The translations under genes were made by a program, and so were the position numbers. Positions 1 through 41,351 of a DNA stretch of 64,000 nucleotides are shown one piece after another. This stretch comes from Hyperoplus lanceolatus (Eukaryota; Chordata; Actinopteri; Uranoscopiformes; Ammodytidae): contig CM049416.1 in NCBI GenBank assembly GCA_026929865.2, forward strand, positions 18,527,001-18,591,000, written 5' to 3'. Under the pieces are notes generated by a model that was not told where the DNA came from, searched no databases, and saw nothing but the letters and a program-made list of their open reading frames with translations. How positions within the stretch are numbered: the stretch's first letter is position 1; each line of letters begins with the position of its first letter.

Positions 1-4400
<4,400 letters not shown>

Positions 4401-4536
4401 TACGGCATGCAGCCTTTCTGTGTTTGTGTCCTGGGTGTAGGCTGTACCATCAGAGGAGCTGACGGAGCAGCTTAGGGCCAGGTAAAGGTACAGACACCTC
4501 TGGCCAGTCGCCCAGGTGTGCCCTGATAAATGGGAG

Positions 4537-4543
4537 TTATATA
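4537..4543 (-). promoter_or_regulatory. Possible TATA box upstream of cd36
   Basis: TATATAA on the minus strand, about 275 bp upstream of the cd36 ATG. It would predict transcription starting near 4510. CD36 genes commonly have non-coding 5' exons, so the real promoter may be elsewhere. The motif alone is weak evidence. Confidence 0.25.
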
Positions 4544-4551
4544 ATGTCAAG

Positions 4552-7500
4552 GAAGGTTTAAGGTTCAGCTGAGAGACGGCCCCCTTACCAGATATCATTA
4601 AAGCACTATCTGAACCAGGAGATAACAGCAGTAAGACATGCTGAGGCGGAAAGGGTTGAAGGAGGAATTGGCATCCGATGGAGTAGAGCATTTGATGTTT
4701 CTGATCGCAGTGCCACGCCATTGTTGTTGTTTTCTTGCATTTTTTTTACTCATTTTTGTTTCATTCTCACCATACAGTCTGGAAATGGAAGTCTTGACTT
4801 TGAGGCAGAAGCTCTAAAATTTCCAATGGACTTGATGATGAACCTTCATAAATGTTTACAGTGTATTCGCGATACATTTTCTTCCCTGCCCTGCATCTTA
4901 TCGTATGCTTTCTCTATCTTATCATCTCTTATTTCTTCTCCAATGCGATGCTCATCCATCCGCCTTTATTGTTGTTGTTGGCACTGCACACATGCATTAC
5001 CATAAACTGAAAAAAACTGAGGAACTCGTACATTATTCAGTATATTGTCAGTGTGCATAGACAGTAACAAACCTTATCTGTCTTTGAGGTTGTTTAGTTT
5101 TGATGGGGGTGTTAAAATGAATTGCTCTCAATCTCTCTTAAAGATACAGTATGTTGTCGTGCTTATCTTGATTCATTATAAATTATTTTACTTCCCCGTG
5201 GGGTTTTGGAACCTATTCAGCAACCATAACAGACACACATAGATTGACGGATGTCCCATGATATTTCTTTGTGCTCTTTGCCAAGATTGAACTAAACAGT
5301 ATGTGCTGTCTATCTCCACCAGCATCCAAAACATTGCAAACCATAGTATTTCACACAACAATCACTTAAATGTGCTTTACATAATTAGACCGCACTGATA
5401 GGTCATAACCGTTTAAAAGAAAGTACTACACCACTTCCACAACGTTGTGGGACAAGATCTTACCTGGGTTCGTGTTCCAAAACAATAGATCCTACACTTC
5501 CCATAATGCAACAGAATAGTACCTCTCTATTTAAAAATCGGTGACCTCTCCTTTAAAAAAGCCAACATTTCAAAAGCCTCACTGTCCTGTGTGGGTCTGT
5601 GCTATGGGTTAAGAGTAAAGTATTCTCAACCCATACACAGTATGACGCTCTAGTCTCACTGTGAAGTGACAATTTATCAACACTGGAGGGCAGCACCACC
5701 ATTGCCTCAGCACGCACTGCTCCCTCTGTAGAGGTGGCCTGTTTAGAGTCATGTGGATTGCGTCTCTGCAAAATACCTAGCTCCATTTAAAAAAAAACAT
5801 TCTTGGTGTCAACAGTTGGAATCTCACCTGACCGAATTTATTGTTGATCTTGCAAGTACATTTGCATTAGATTTCAGTTGGAGCAGGCATACACTTGGCC
5901 CATACACTTCCTGTTTATCTGCCAGCTGCTGTGTTAATATATGTACTCCTTCATTGTAACTTAATTGACCCTTATTTTTTTATTTTTTTTTCAATTTTCA
6001 GTTTACTTCTGTTTTTGACATCTATCTGAAACTAACCTAGACAAATGTCGTGAACAGGCTCTTAGCATGAGGTCCACTTACTTGGCCTGCATTTCCTGAC
6101 AAGTTACACCTCAGTGCGGGCCTTGTTGGCACATCAGGCCATGGTTTTGCCATTTTGGGGACAATGCACTTCTTGGAAAAGGTGCAACAAAGTTCCCGTA
6201 TCCCTGCTCCCACAGGTTAGATGTGTGTTTAAGGTTTAACCAAACCAGTTTTTTTTATTATTCACCTGGAATCATTTCCGTGTGCACAAAGGTCTTGTGT
6301 GCCATCCTTTTACATAGTTCTATTTCTTTATACAATTGAATAAATAAATGTAACCCATCCGTAACTGCAGAGCACATAATCATCTAGAAGTGGAAGTTCC
6401 CTCTTGCGTACTGTGTATACACTTGCAGACATCAAGCCTCACAAAATGTACCTAGTGTGTACGAAGACTGTCCTCTTCAGAGAACATGAATGTACACCGT
6501 GTCTGTGGTATTTTCTATGGTGGAAAAATTGCCTTTGTTGTTTTGTCTATAAGGAATACACCCTCTGGCTTTTGTTATCTCAGAACTAGAGAGGGCCTTT
6601 ATGAAAAACAAGGTAAAACCTCCAGCCTGCATGGACTCAGAATGGAAAAGGTCAACGCCACACATTTGCATGTACTCATAAAACGGCACATTTAAAATGT
6701 AAATGCATGAAACAGCAGCGATTTTAACACCACAGGGATTTGTGTGGAAAATTTTGAAGCGAACACCGGCAACCTTTAGACTGACTGTTGACTTTGAAGA
6801 CTTCCGCTTGACTGTGTCCGACAGGCTAAATTATTTAAACCCCAAACAATAGTCATGTACTGGTGAATGGATGGGACACTGCTATGGTTAGAGGTTTGGT
6901 TCCCATGGGAACAATTTATGCTAGAAGTGTTGACCAACAGGAAATGTATATTATCAGATAGAGTTATTAATAAATGTGTATATTATCATATTATTTAATA
7001 TAACGAGATTCAGTCGAACTCCTGTAATTGATACCAGAGGCAAATAACCTTAAGTGTGTATCATATATCAAAATAAAAGTGACATGAAATAGCTTAAAAT
7101 GTGATAATGAGGAGCCCATATCTGAGAAGCATAGTAAAGTTATGGGTGTGCAGGTTTGAAATGCGTTCTGCTGTCATGAATTTTTCGGTATGGGCGTGAA
7201 CCTTCAAAATAAAAGCATCAGAATAATACATTGAAAGGTTAGATATTTAATTGTCACACATCAGTGATGATCACACACCAAATGCAAGCTGAGCTTATGT
7301 TTGATACACAAAAATACACATTATGACTTTTTTTTTTACCTGCATTGACTGAAAATTACCCATAGAACTGTGACAACCCTCAATTATAAATGAATGCAAT
7401 GTAGGCTATTTTGTAATAGACTCATGCAGGCCTGAAATTCTTGAAAAAACATAAATGTTTTGATTGATTATGAAATAACAGGATGACAAAGTTAACTATA

Positions 7501-7817
7501 TGTTACCTGTGGGAAATGGTTGAACACATGTACAGGAGGTCCTACTGTGATAGATAATGGGACAGATAATAAGGTCTAGAGGAGGATATTGACATGAATT
7601 TGGGGGAGTAACATATAGGCTATTTGAATTTAAATTAATTCTGTACTTATTTTTGGGCACTTTGTCCAACACTGTCACACACTTCTTAGTTATATTTATT
7701 TCCTATATGCAAAACAATAACTGAAACAGTCACTTCAACAATGACATGCTTGGTTGTCAGGCTCTCTCCAACAATGCAACACACAAAATACATAAGAAAA
7801 ACATGTTGAGAATCTAA
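4552..7817. other. cd36-gnai1 intergenic sequence, left part
   Basis: AT-rich single-copy-looking DNA without recognisable exons or RNA genes. Short ORFs here show no codon pattern or domain I recognise. It may hold regulatory sites for either gene, but none can be named from sequence. Confidence 0.6.
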
Positions 7818-8798
7818 TGGCGCTTTTCCAGCGCATGGTATCAGCTCGACTCAACTCGACTCGACTCGCATTTTTGGCTTTTCCACCGCAATTTCATGGT
7901 ACCTGGTACCACGTAGCGGCTGCTTTTTTGGTATCGCCTCGCTCTAGGGTCCAAGCGAGCTGAGCCGATGCTAAAAGGTGACGTCGGCAGACGGCCGGCC
8001 ACTGATTGGCCAGAGACTATTGTCTGGCCAATCAGTGGCCAGAGACTACCGGCTTCATTCTGTTGTTTATTCTCCCCAACTCTCCGGGACTTTTGAGTGT
8101 ATTTACGCCGCGTGCAGCCTTCTCTGGCTCTCTTTCATTTGATTTGCATCACAGATCCGAATTTATTTTCCATATATTCGCTAAGCTCACCCAGTGTTGG
8201 TTGTTGGGGAAGTTACTTACATACGAGAGGAGACATGTAGGGCAGCTAGCAGCTAGGCTAAATAGTAGCCAGCTGGGACAGACATGATAGCGGCGATTAC
8301 ATTACAAGCCTCGGACTGAACTGATTACCTCAATAAAATATTCAGGCTGAGACACGGCTTGCATTTGAAAACACCTATCCTGAAACAAGCACTAAACAGT
8401 CAACTTTATCATGCCCGTGTTTACGTGCATAGGGATGTACGTGACGCATCCCTACAGCTGACTGTGTGGCAGAGTCACACATCGGGACAACAACCATCCC
8501 TTTTAATGGCCCGTAGCAATATTCTTCTACTTCTTTTAGCAAACAGATACAAGGGGGGTATTTCTTAAACATTTTTCATCCGTGTTTTTGGCGGTTGGTT
8601 CAGTTAATAATGCAACAACTGCTCGTAATTTCTGCTTTGCTACTTTGCTCCGGAGTAGGCTTTCAGCCCCTTACGACGACCCCGCCCAGGTTCAGCAGGT
8701 ACTATTTGCGGTGGAAAACAACCCGTGCTGCTACCAAACCAAGTTGAGTCGAGTCGAGTTGAGTCGAGTCGAGCTACATGTGCGGTGGAAAAGCGCCA
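7818..8798. mobile_element. PIF/Harbinger-like non-autonomous element with TAA target duplication
   Basis: The left end TGGCGCTTTTCC matches the reverse complement of the right end GGAAAAGCGCCA. Subterminal blocks of repeated 'ctcgact' occur inverted at both ends. The element is bordered by TAA at 7815-7817 and 8799-8801, fitting the 3-bp target duplication of PIF/Harbinger transposons. A 15-bp perfect hairpin (8000-8014 with 8023-8037) lies inside. No transposase is seen, so it would need one in trans. Confidence 0.75.
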
Positions 8799-8819
8799 TA
8801 AGACATAGCCTAGTCATTG

Positions 8820-10072
8820 GAGAGGCACCTATTTGCAGACCCATGGGGGAAACCATTGAAAGTGGAGCTCCACCGGAAGCCACGCCCCAAACTCATTTCA
8901 TTGGTCAGAATTGTAACCTACTCTGAATTTGTTGTCTTCTTTTTGTTTTACTGCCGGAGTTCACCTAGCGGTGAATAATAATACACAGTTTCCACCGGTT
9001 ATGATGCTAGTACACAGTAAAATACGTCAGTTTGTTAAGGGTCCCAAGTGGCCAGGACGGTGGTAAAAAGTAGATGTTGAGGTAGAAGATGAATGAAGCA
9101 ACGAAGCTTTGGGTACATCTTCCGAAATCCGTCTCTTTAATTCACAATTATCACAAGTAGGTCAATCACATACAAATATCAACTCTTTTATCTTAGAAGT
9201 CCTGGAAACAAATGCTTGTCTTTTCCTCTTAAACAAAGCTGTAAATAGCCTTTATGTAGTGTCAGTTGGAGCCTTGTTGCAGCAGTGCAGGCTAATGCTA
9301 ACTGTGTTCGGATTAATAAACCTTTTGTATTGTAGCCTATCTCATTCTGCGGCTGCACGCGATCGTTACTGTTCACTTGCGTGATCACAAAGTCACAGAC
9401 GAGCCTCGTTAAATAGCCTAATATGAACATAGGCTATTTATGTCTGGTTGAAATGTAATTCTGCGGCTGCACACGATTGTTACGTTCATTTGCGTGATCA
9501 CAAAGTCACAGACGAGCATCGATCGTGCAATAGCCTAATATGAATATAGAAATGATATAATAATTAAAACTGTGATCACTAGAGGACAAGGGATCTGGTA
9601 ATAAATCAATCAGGATCTAGAATGGAAACTGTCACCTTATGTGTCAGACGTTAATGCCTTTCACCCCGCTTTTTAAAATGAGCTGTTTATTTTAATGTGG
9701 TGGCACTTTTTGTGTTTCATTTATAAGAGTTTATATTTGTATGTGATTGACCTAGTGTGATAATTGTGAATTAAAGAGACGGATTTTAGAAGATTTACAC
9801 AAAGCTTCGTTGCTTCATTCATCTTCTACCTTAACATTTTACCACCGTCCTGGCCACGTGGGACCCTTAACAAACTGACGTATTTTACTGTGTACTAGCA
9901 TCATAACCGGTGGAAACTGTGTATTATTATTCACTGCTAGGTGAACTCCGGCAGTAAAACAAAAAGAAGACAACAAATTCAGAGTAGGTTACAATTCTGA
10001 CCAATGAAATGAGTTCGGGGCGTGGCTTCCGGTGGAGCTCCACTTTCAATGGGTCTGCAAATAGGTACTCTT
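8820..10072. mobile_element. DNA element with about 350-bp terminal inverted repeats
   Basis: The sequence at 8820-9188 reappears inverted at about 9725-10072 with high identity over the whole arm. Shared pieces include 'cctatttgcagaccca', the AGCTCCACCGGAAGCCACGC block and 'catacaaatat'. The left arm has an extra 13 bp or so near 8843. The centre carries a 114-bp tandem duplication. No coding capacity is recognised. A possible TCATTG target duplication is present but its borders are unclear, so I do not assign a superfamily. Confidence 0.8.
9344..9548. repeat. Two diverged tandem copies, period about 114 bp
   Basis: 'attctgcggctgcac' starts at 9344 and again at 9458. Each copy continues through 'gtgatcacaaagtcacagac' and 'atagcctaatatgaa'. 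The pair sits between the long inverted arms of the surrounding element. Confidence 0.8.
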
Positions 10073-10229
10073 GGGTCATTGAGGCTATAATATAGTAGGC
10101 CTATAGTTAGAAGTGTAAAGTATAATACAGTAAAGAACAGTTATAACCACATCAAATATTGCCGAATGTTTGACAATGTTAATAGTTTTTAGTATTTTAT
10201 TTGTGGAAAATGACACCTTTATTGTAAAG

Positions 10230-32987
<22,758 letters not shown>

Positions 32988-33029
32988 GGGAAAAAAACGA
33001 CAAGGAAGATGACAACCATTTTTTTCTTG

Positions 33030-33472
33030 GTAAGGATGTCTTAATCATCATCCCCATAATCATGCCTTCTTCATCTTTTCAAGCGACCAAACGTCACTGA
33101 ATGTGTGCTTATCATAGCATTTGGGTTGCGAGTGGGAGGTTGCTGAGGAAATGCTTATGTGCCTGGGCATTCTAGCTTTTTTCCCCCTTTTCAAATGCCT
33201 GTAACAAATTGGCTTTAAAATGGGTCGTTTCCAGAGCTTATGCCTTTTCCGAATAATGACGAGAACATAGCTGGAGTCGACCACAAAGATGCAGCGTAAT
33301 CCATCGTAATCAAATGCATAGTTGAGTCACTGAGTCGCTGAATTTTTTTGCCGCCTGCCATCAAACACATTTTCTGCTCCATTTTAGATGCTCGGGAAAT
33401 GATAGCAGTATGGTTGAGCGCTCGGAAACCTCTATTTAAAATGTTCATATTTTCTCTCTCTCTCGTCCCCAG
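33030..33472 (+). other. gnai1: Probable intron in the gnai1 3' UTR
   Basis: 42 nt after the stop codon, CTTG|GTAAGG makes a strong donor. A pyrimidine-rich tract ending CCCCAG at 33472 makes a strong acceptor. A 3'-UTR intron is known in mammalian GNAI2 and GNAI3, which supports the reading. Transcript data are needed to prove splicing. Confidence 0.6.
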
Positions 33473-34629
33473 GCAGTGGAGCCACTTTATTGTGCATCTT
33501 TGGTGGGGAAGATGAGACGAGCCGGGGAGGATCAGTCACGGACCAGTGCTGTACTATATGCCACTTTTAACAGCTTTATTTATGTTATGTTTTTTTTTGT
33601 CTTGGAAAATGTTTGAACTAGCGTCACAACATTCGTGTAGGATGTTTGTTTCATTGTAAAGGCGTCACACCGCAGATTTTCCACACATTTTTATTTTATT
33701 TTATGTACTTTTCCATTTCAATATCATATTTTCGCTGTTCCTTCTGCCCGCTGTCTCTGGAAAAGGAAACTATGCCGTTGGTGGAGATAACTTCTTTTCT
33801 TCCTTCCCTACAACTTAAAAAAAAGGGAAGAAAAGGGGTCCAACTTTTGAGTCCAGTTTGTTGGTACTTGTGCCTTCGCATGCCTTTTTACTGTGGTCGT
33901 AGTGTCCCCAAATGCTTGTTCTGTTGCCTGCTGAATTGTTCTGAACATAAAGAGGTAAATTGTTTTCATACGTTAGTGTCCCCTGCTATCTTTTTTGTGC
34001 ACACCCACTGATCTATGGGAAGGAGGTAGATGTCCCCTCTGGTCTGAACGGTACATGGGTCGCCATGGTGACCAACATGTAGCCTAGACAGTCCCCCCCT
34101 CCCCTCCATCCAGCCCCCCACCCACCATGACATTGGAAGGCCTACTGGCCAACCACACAGTACAATACTGAGATGTATATGGTTACATTCACCCCCAAAG
34201 ATCTGGGGTTTTGGTTTTTAAACAATGTACAAAATATCCATTCTTCCCCAACCATTCGAAAAATGGTTAGTTGTGGCGGTGATCTTATAATGCGCTCAAG
34301 TGTTCATAGTATAAAAAGACCAGATTATAGGCACATTTTAATGTATTTGGAGAAGGTGGTTTGGTGTTAATGAAATAAAGAAAACTGAACCACAGAGAAG
34401 AGGTTTGTAAAGTTGAGGATGAGGTCTGAAATGTTTCAAAGGGTTCGGACATGGTTCTTGAATCCGGTCCGGTGATGGGTTTTGAGAGTTGAGGTGCTGC
34501 TTGATGATCCACCAAGCTTTTTCATTCAGGTGATGGAAAGGAAATAAAGATGGTCAAGGGAGCCTGGTCTGTGATTTGAGATCAGTACTACTTTGCCAAG
34601 AGTAGTGATAAAACAGTAAATACGGTCGG

Positions 34630-34633
<4 letters not shown>

Positions 34634-34686
<53 letters not shown>
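34634..34686. repeat. (AT)n microsatellite in gnai1 3' UTR
   Basis: About 26 AT units, upstream of the distal AATAAA. Confidence 0.95.
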
Positions 34687-34691
<5 letters not shown>

Positions 34692-34779
34692 TTAAAAAAT
34701 AAACTGCCACAACTGTCAATGTATGTGTATGTTCTCCACGGATGGAGAATCTTTGTAGACTCATCTCCCTTATTTTGCT

Positions 34780-34785
34780 AATAAA
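34780..34785 (+). terminator. Candidate gnai1 polyadenylation signal
   Basis: AATAAA about 1.8 kb after the stop codon. Alternatives lie at 34374 and 34543. Confidence 0.4.
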
Positions 34786-34800
34786 AACCATTTACAAACC

Positions 34801-36612
34801 ATGCAGAGTTTGCTATGTCATTGTATATATCTCCAACGGTTACTGAAGCATTTTACACTCATTCAACGCTTAATGATTGCGCTGCTATTGATTAGCTGGA
34901 TAAGGAAAACACATTGTAAGTCTGATTCATTGTGCTCCCTCTTCCAGTCTCTTGTATCCTTGCCTTAAAAGTCATGCTATCACATGCTCTCCTAATGCAG
35001 ATCGGATCTCGAGATGCAAAATCTACTTTATTTGAAGAAGATGATATCATATGTCATGCCTGCATGCTTTGATGCTTGTGTATTTGTCAGGTGCTTCCCA
35101 GGTACTGTTACACATCCTGTATGCATTTATTATCAAGCGAGGTTCCTTGTTATCTATGTAGGCATAGGCTACTCAAGTCAAAGACTTGTTTGGAGGAAAA
35201 TAGATCATGAGTCATGACTGAACATGTCTCCAAACCGAAACTGTTTACTCGTGTGTAGTGATATACAAAACACCTTTAATGCAATAATCATATTTGCTAC
35301 AGACTGTAAAGTAAAGCATTCATACAGCTGTCTCCACACTGTATATCTTTTGACGTCTGCCGCCCTAACACAATTTGCATTGTAAATTCACTGGGACATG
35401 ACCTGGGAATACCATCGGCCCTGCCTTTCTAACAATATCTCTTCAGAGGAAAAATTGGAAGGTGGAATCTCTTATCACTTTGTGTAGAATGCAAATGGGA
35501 GAGGCTGCAAAAATATGTAGCCTATCCTGTTATTTTATCTGATAAGTCACGTGGGTGGGTGTCTGCTGAAAAAGTTGTAGACACAACACTGGAATTACCC
35601 TCCAAAGTTGATATGACAGCAAGCATTAGTTATCATTTGGCAAATCTATATCCAATATTCACTCCTTTTTACTTTCTCAGAAGAAAAAACTTGGGACCCT
35701 TAAGCCAAAAGTTTCACATGTTCACCGTTCACGTTTCATGGTTCTGGGCTGGTGCTTTGAAGTTGATGAGAGCTGTGAGACCAATTTGCAGCCCGCGAAA
35801 AAAATAAAACAATCCCCATTTTGGCGGATTGTCTATCTGGCATTTAGGGGAACCAAAGTCGCGAAAAATCGGTGAAACTGCTGACTGCTGGTGGAAGTAG
35901 AGGTTCATCTCTCCAAGAGACATCTTCAAATCACAGGTAGACTTTTAATATGAAAACATTTATCATAAACAGAGGATTGGGACTGACAACTTGCTGTTGG
36001 TTAGCTGCAGGCTAATAAATGGGGACATAAAGTAGGCTACATTGCGCCATACCTTGTTTTAGGCTTGGTCACCGTACGTGTCAAACCTCTTCAAATAGCT
36101 TGGACTGAACTTTCTTCATGATTTCCCTCACTGTAACATATCAGACCAAATTGGACAAGGAAGTAATTGCAGTAGGCTAGGCTGGCTAGCCTACAGACAG
36201 GTAAGCTAACCTATTTAGCTACACTCTTGTTTCTGCTGTGTCTGTGTGAGTTTATGCTGCTGCTAACGTTATGTAATTAAATGTAATGTAATGAGGTGAC
36301 TGTGTGTTAATGTGGCCGCTGCCAGTATGCTTTTTTTATTTGACTGTTTCCATGACTGCACCACAGACCACTGAACTCTACATGTTTAACGTTTAAATAT
36401 GGTTGCCAGTTGACTCGCGGCACACATTCCGAATACCGGCTAGTGGCAGGAAGTCGTGGTGTAAATATTGTAAATACTGTATTGTGTAAAGAAATTAATA
36501 GTTGCCAGTGAATGTTTTGGTTCATAACAAAGCGTCATCATTAATAAGCTCTTTGTAAAGTGTATTTTATTTATGGAAACTAAAGCTGTCCATTAGGCTA
36601 ATTATAGTGGAG
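34801..36612. other. Intergenic sequence downstream of gnai1
   Basis: No exon, RNA gene or named repeat recognised; short ORFs lack recognisable domains. Confidence 0.5.
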
Positions 36613-37481
36613 TTAAAACCCTCTGAGACCCACTGTTGTAAATTTGCAACATCTATTGGAAGCTGTTTTAAAGTCATTTTCTAGGACTAAATGTACACAA
36701 ATACTACATATTCCAGCACTCCAGACTATACAATGTATCAAATCACCAATTTTGGCGGGAAAATATTAATATTGTAAGAACAGCAACATTTCAAATTCAA
36801 ACAACATGACTCCCACTGAGCTCCCAGCTCTCTCTGTTGGATCAATTTTAACAATTTTCCAAGTAAGTACTTGACCTTTAATATTTTTTTCCTGTATTGT
36901 AAAGTTGTTCTGTAACATATTACTTCAATAACCAAACTAAAAAAGTTAAATGTACATGATTTTCAGTGATTTCTTTTAATGTTGCAAAAACGCAACACTG
37001 GGCTTCAATGGGAGTCATTTTTCAAAACAAAAGGCCCAATCACTTATCATGAGTAAATTGTGTATTATTTGTGTTTTAAGCTAAAGTTCACTAAAGTTTA
37101 TTTAGTTTTATATAAAACTAAATAACCTTAAACTTTAGCCGAAAACTATAACACAAATACAAAACTTTTGTTTTGAAAAATTACTCCCATTGAATCCCAG
37201 TGTTGCTTTATAGTATAATAATTAACAGTATATACATGTGTGAGATCTGCAAAAGATAAAAAGGGTAACCCTAACCCTAACCCTAACCCAACCCTAACCC
37301 TAAATTTGTAACCACTAAGACCCGTTGTTGCAATTTTGCAATGTTTTCTCAAAATCCTCAGGATTTTTTTTTTTTTTTTTTTAAATATATTTTCCTGATC
37401 AGAGGCTTGCTAAAACAATTTTAAAAAGGAGAAAAAAATCCTACATCAACAAAATCAATGCTTGGGTTTCACAGGGGTTAA
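36613..37481. mobile_element. TTAA-flanked element with inner foldback and telomere-like repeats
   Basis: TTAA at 36613-36616 and 37478-37481 borders similar inverted ends: 'aaccctctgagaccca' at the left, and 'acccctgtgaaaccca' on the opposite strand at the right. Inside, 36992-37040 is inverted at about 37160-37207 ('gggattcaatgggagtaatt' type arms). A run of CCCTAA units sits at 37267-37301. This fits a decayed non-autonomous piggyBac-like element, less certainly than the copy at 16401. Confidence 0.5.
37267..37301. repeat. Short interstitial telomeric repeat, (CCCTAA)n
   Basis: About six CCCTAA units with one 5-base variant (CCCAA). Vertebrate telomere motif at an internal site. Confidence 0.9.
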
Positions 37482-39633
<2,152 letters not shown>

Positions 39634-39880
39634 TCAATTTTGTGTGTGGGTTGCTGAGTGGGCGGGTGGAAGGCCATATATCTGCTTGATGTGTTTACAT
39701 CTGTGTGCCACATACTGTGTGTGTGTGTGTGGGTGCATGTTCTTTTAATGTGTGTGTAACGTGCTGGTTGCTGTGTGCGCAGTACGCTCCAGCTGGATGC
39801 CTGCCGTCTTTGCTTCTGCTCGTCACCTGATATTTTCTGGCCATGTTCATTCAGTCCGCAGATTTTGGCTTTCATCTCCG

Positions 39881-39993
<113 letters not shown>

Positions 39994-40751
39994 TTCCCTG
40001 TGATGTCATTGATTCCCAGCTCCATGGCAACAGTGTGCGAGGAAGCAAGAGAGGAGGGAGAAGGAAAAGGGAGAGGGATACAGCAAAGAGACCCTTCCTT
40101 CATAGTGAGGGATGATGTCGTCATAAATAGCTCCTTGATCCACTACAGTAATGGTGGGTGTTTTTTTTAGGGGGCAGCGGTGGGCATGTGCGCTACAGGG
40201 CTGATGTGTTTCACCCAGGGAACATTGTGTCTTTGTCAAGTGGCAATTTCAGAGCACTCAGTGACGCCAGCGGTTTCAGTCAGGCATTTGGGAGAAACTT
40301 TTCAGAAATAACATTTGTTATATTTCACACGCTTTTATCAATGTGGGAGGCGGAGCAGAAAGTAGAAAGCGCTCTGAGTCGAAGAAGCTAAAAATGTCTC
40401 CCCGGCTGGCATGGATACCCCTTATACGCTCTGTTCATTTAATGACTTTCTTATTCTTGTCTGTCCTCAATCATCTCCCTTTTCTGTATCCATGTGATTA
40501 GTTTTAATTCCCTCCAGCTCTCTCATTCGTTCTGCCTCCTCCCCGGTTTCTCTGATGCTGACGCTGTCGTGTTAAATTCACTGTTGTATCTTCCTGAAGG
40601 CAGCTCTCTTGCAAGCACTGCAGTCGGTTGACGTGTGTATCTTATTGTCTGTATCTTTTGATTTTCAGCCCTCTGTAAAGTTTACGAGGTATATTTGATG
40701 AGTCATGAGTTGATGAACAAAATAAGAAAGAAGAAACAATTTCTTTTTTTA

Positions 40752-41351
40752 ATCATCATCATCATCATCTTCAACCGCTTATCCGAAATCGGGTCGCGGG
40801 GGCAGCAGCTTGAGCAGGGAACCCCAAACTTCTCTTTCCCGGGCCACTTCAACCAGCTCTGACTGGGGGATCCCGAGGCGTTCCCAGGCCAGCGTGGAAA
40901 TATAATCTCTCCACCTAGTCCTGGGTCTTCCCCGAGGCCTCCTCCCAGCTGGACGCTCCTGAAACACCTCCCTAGGGAGGCGCCCTGGGGGCATCCTTAC
41001 CAGATGCCCGAACCACCTCAACTGGCTCCTTTCAACGCAAAGGAGTAGCGGCTCTGCCCCGAGTTCCTCACGAATGACTGAGCTTCTCACCCTATCTCTA
41101 AGGGAGACGCCAGCCACCCTCCTGAGAAAGCCCATTTCGGCCGCTTGTACCCGCGACCTCGTTCTTTCGGTCATTACCCAGCCTTCATGACCATAGGTGA
41201 GGGTAGGAACAAAGATCGCCCGGTAGATGGAAAGCTTTGCCTTACGACTCAGCTCTCTTTTCGTCACAACAGTGCGGTAAAGCGAGTGCAAAACCGCCCC
41301 TGCTGCTCCGATTCTACGGCCAATCTTAATGATATTCTTTATTTTTAACAT
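40752..41351 (-). mobile_element. 5'-truncated Rex3-like (RTE clade) retrotransposon
   Basis: The minus strand encodes the end of an RTE-type polymerase and finishes at a (TGA)n tail (ATCATCATC on the plus strand, 40752-40771). 5' truncation and a short simple-repeat tail are typical of Rex3/RTE copies in fish. Confidence 0.85.
40779..41351 (-). pseudogene. C-terminal 190 codons of a Rex3-like reverse transcriptase
   Basis: The open frame includes KLSIYRAIFVPTLTYGHEGW, ELGAEPLLLCVERSQLRWFG, HLVRMPPGRLPREVF, RRPRGRPRTRWRDYIS and LLKLLPPRPDFG. These are the conserved end blocks of Rex3/RTE proteins, with no stop or shift, suggesting a fairly recent copy. The catalytic reverse transcriptase and endonuclease parts are missing through 5' truncation. 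It is not a host gene. Confidence 0.85.

Larger units (their letters stand above)
33473..34800 (+). other. gnai1: gnai1 3' untranslated region (last exon)
   Basis: Non-coding sequence after the proposed 3'-UTR intron. AATAAA occurs at 34374-34379, 34543-34548 and 34780-34785. The last is followed by no further recognisable gene sequence and is my preferred 3' end, but any may be used. An (AT)n tract at 34634-34686 would lie inside the longest form. Confidence 0.5.
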
